A DNA stretch of 64,000 nt from the NCBI GenBank assembly GCA_963771005.1, contig CAVYRO010000010.1, positions 1-64,000 of the forward strand, read 5' to 3'. The stretch comes from DASQZK01 sp963771005 (lineage in GTDB: Bacteria > Bacteroidota > Bacteroidia > Bacteroidales > GCA-2748055). The notes under the pieces are model-generated. The model was not told the origin of the DNA, made no database searches, and saw nothing but the letters and a program-made list of their open reading frames with translations. The position numbers were made by a program, and so were the translations under genes. Shown here one piece after another: positions 62,748 through 64,000 of this stretch; within the stretch, counting starts at the first letter, position 1, and each line of letters begins with the position of its first letter.

Positions 62748-64000
62748 ATGATAGCCTTGAAAAGAACCCGCCGGATCCTGTCCAGGTTAATCCTGGTGAT
62801 GCTGATCGCCTCAGTTATATTTACAACTGCTGCGATCATCATCTTAAACCGGTATGGTAAAGAGGTCAGGGATTTTACCATTGAACAGATCAACCAGCAG
62901 CTCGAAACAAAGATCGCCGTCAATAACATCGACTTCTCTTTTTTTTCAGGGTTTCCTTACCTCAGTATTGTTTTCTCGGATGTCACGGCCTTATCGGGCA
63001 TGGATTTCGACCCTGCAGATTTCGTTAATACCCCTGCCGACACTCTTTTCCGGTCACAAAAGATCTACCTTCAGTTCAACATTTTTGATATCCTGAGAGG
63101 GAAATACCGCATACGGCGAATCCATGCTTCCGGCGGAAATCTGAACCTGCTTGTCGATAGTCATGGAAAAACGAATTTCCGCCTTTTCAGGCAGAAAAAA
63201 AACCGGGAATCAAAGTCTAAAGGTTTCGAACTCGAAGCCGTCAAGCTCGATGATTTTGACGTAAGCTTTATCAACCTTGCAAAAAATATCGAAGGCCAGG
63301 GATATATCGGCAATGTCCTTTTCAGGGGAAAATTCTCGGACCGTAATTTTGCGATGGGTACAGTGGCTGAACTTAACATTAACAGTTTCAGAAGGGATGG
63401 CGTGAATTACGCTGATCATTTCGGCATCACAGCAAGAGTGATATTTGGTGTGAAAGATAGCCTCGCTATCATTCAAAAAGGAGAACTGAATATTAATAAC
63501 CTGAAAATGAACGTTAAAGGTCAATTCACCCTGGGAGAAATATCCAGGACCGACCTGACTCTGCAGGGACGGAATTTCGACCTTCACTCTCTGCAGAGCG
63601 CCCTCCCGCAGCCGCAACGTTCAGAAATACCCGTCGATTTTTACGGCAAGGGCGATATTGCTTTCCGTGTAAAAGGGAATTTTTCCCGGCTGGAAGTCCC
63701 TTCCATAAACGGAGTATATTTTCTCAATGTAAGCCGGGTGAAGTACCACGAACAGTCTTTTCACAACATCAGGATTAAGGGGAGGTTTTCAAACGGAGAA
63801 AAGAGAAGTCCGGTTTCCACGCTGATCGACATTGAAGAATACACAATTTCGGATTACCGGACATCCCTTAACGGTCAGTTCAGAATTGAAAATCTGAAAA
63901 ATCCCCATCTCCTCCTCACCATTAAGGGTGAGGCAGACGCAGAGGGTTTAAGCGGTCTTTTCCCGGAAGGAAAAGCCTCGGGCTTCGAAGGAATGCTTCG
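62748..64000 (+). CDS. AsmA-family membrane protein, truncated by the window end
   Basis: The frame opens at ATG 62748 and runs to the edge without a stop (417 codons visible). It begins with a basic stretch and a membrane helix (LILVMLIASVIFTTAAIIIL), then DFTIEQINQQLETKIAVNNIDFSFFSGFPYLSI split over the first hundred residues, the N-terminal AsmA hallmark. Long beta-rich repeats follow. AsmA-like proteins are inner-membrane anchored and form periplasmic bridges proposed to carry phospholipids to the outer membrane. The rest of the gene is outside the window. Confidence 0.85.
   Translation, partial: MIALKRTRRILSRLILVMLIASVIFTTAAIIILNRYGKEVRDFTIEQINQQLETKIAVNNIDFSFFSGFPYLSIVFSDVTALSGMDFDPADFVNTPADTLFRSQKIYLQFNIFDILRGKYRIRRIHASGGNLNLLVDSHGKTNFRLFRQKKNRESKSKGFELEAVKLDDFDVSFINLAKNIEGQGYIGNVLFRGKFSDRNFAMGTVAELNINSFRRDGVNYADHFGITARVIFGVKDSLAIIQKGELNINNLKMNVKGQFTLGEISRTDLTLQGRNFDLHSLQSALPQPQRSEIPVDFYGKGDIAFRVKGNFSRLEVPSINGVYFLNVSRVKYHEQSFHNIRIKGRFSNGEKRSPVSTLIDIEEYTISDYRTSLNGQFRIENLKNPHLLLTIKGEADAEGLSGLFPEGKASGFEGML

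Overview
The window reads as chromosomal housekeeping DNA of a member of the Bacteroidota, probably close to Bacteroidales/Marinilabiliales and plausibly from an uncultured organism. Support comes from promoters of the phylum's -33 TTG / -7 TAnnTTTG type, genes largely confined to the phylum (DUF4271 next to hemD, DUF4292 next to an EnvC-like protein, DUF5723, OMP_b-brl_2 barrels), many SPII lipoproteins, and a YbeY of the phylum's form. I see no rRNA, tRNA, CRISPR array, insertion sequence or prophage.

Layout. 0-4 kb: a coiled-coil membrane protein, then a glycosyltransferase and a hemW-like gene, both broken by several single-base indels. 4-12 kb: VanZ-like protein, rpiB-rrf2, nadA, a MORN/YwqK-repeat protein, ruvB, a Crp/Fnr regulator, OsmC, pheS and a secreted cyclophilin. 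12-19 kb: a co-directional envelope set (epimerase, flippase, dut, TPR lipid-anchor-free secreted protein, DUF4292 lipoprotein, EnvC-like protein). 19-31 kb: RsbW-like kinase, ybeY, mnmG, adenine deaminase, uvrC, polyprenyl synthase, ArsR regulator, queD, polA and a MoaD/ThiS-like carrier. A perfect 16-bp parS-like palindrome follows mnmG directly. 31-44 kb: S41 protease, pbpC and a giant alpha-2-macroglobulin, the last two separated by an oppositely oriented lipoprotein-DUF5723 pair. 44-48 kb: DUF4271-hemD-rnpA and dtd-mazG-deoC. 48-55 kb: a lone receiver protein and a six-gene operon (tetR, LolA-like protein, two FtsX permeases, ATPase, beta-barrel protein). 55-64 kb: small secreted proteins, a frameshifted GH2 glycosidase, an ECF sigma/anti-sigma/OMP locus, a ThiF/MoeB-like enzyme, peptidase E and a truncated AsmA-like gene.

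How the parts work together. The strongest candidate for an undescribed system is the tetR-led operon (48.6-54.4 kb). It contains every part of a trans-envelope export route: ATPase, two half-permeases, a periplasmic LolA-fold carrier and an outer-membrane barrel. Its promoter carries a 16-bp dyad over the -7/+1 region that looks like the autoregulatory operator. A second regulatory circuit is visible at 58-61 kb: the same ECF-type promoter sequence (TGTAACTTTT, then CCTGAYCGTCRYACTGA) precedes both the sigma gene and the barrel gene, which implies autoregulation plus one linked target. At 44.4 kb an intrinsic terminator for hemD ends at the rnpA start codon, and a -7 element lies in its loop.

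Limits. All calls come from reading the sequence and recalling families. No database search, folding or statistics was run. The indels at 1.3-3.7 kb and 56.05 kb may be sequencing or assembly errors.
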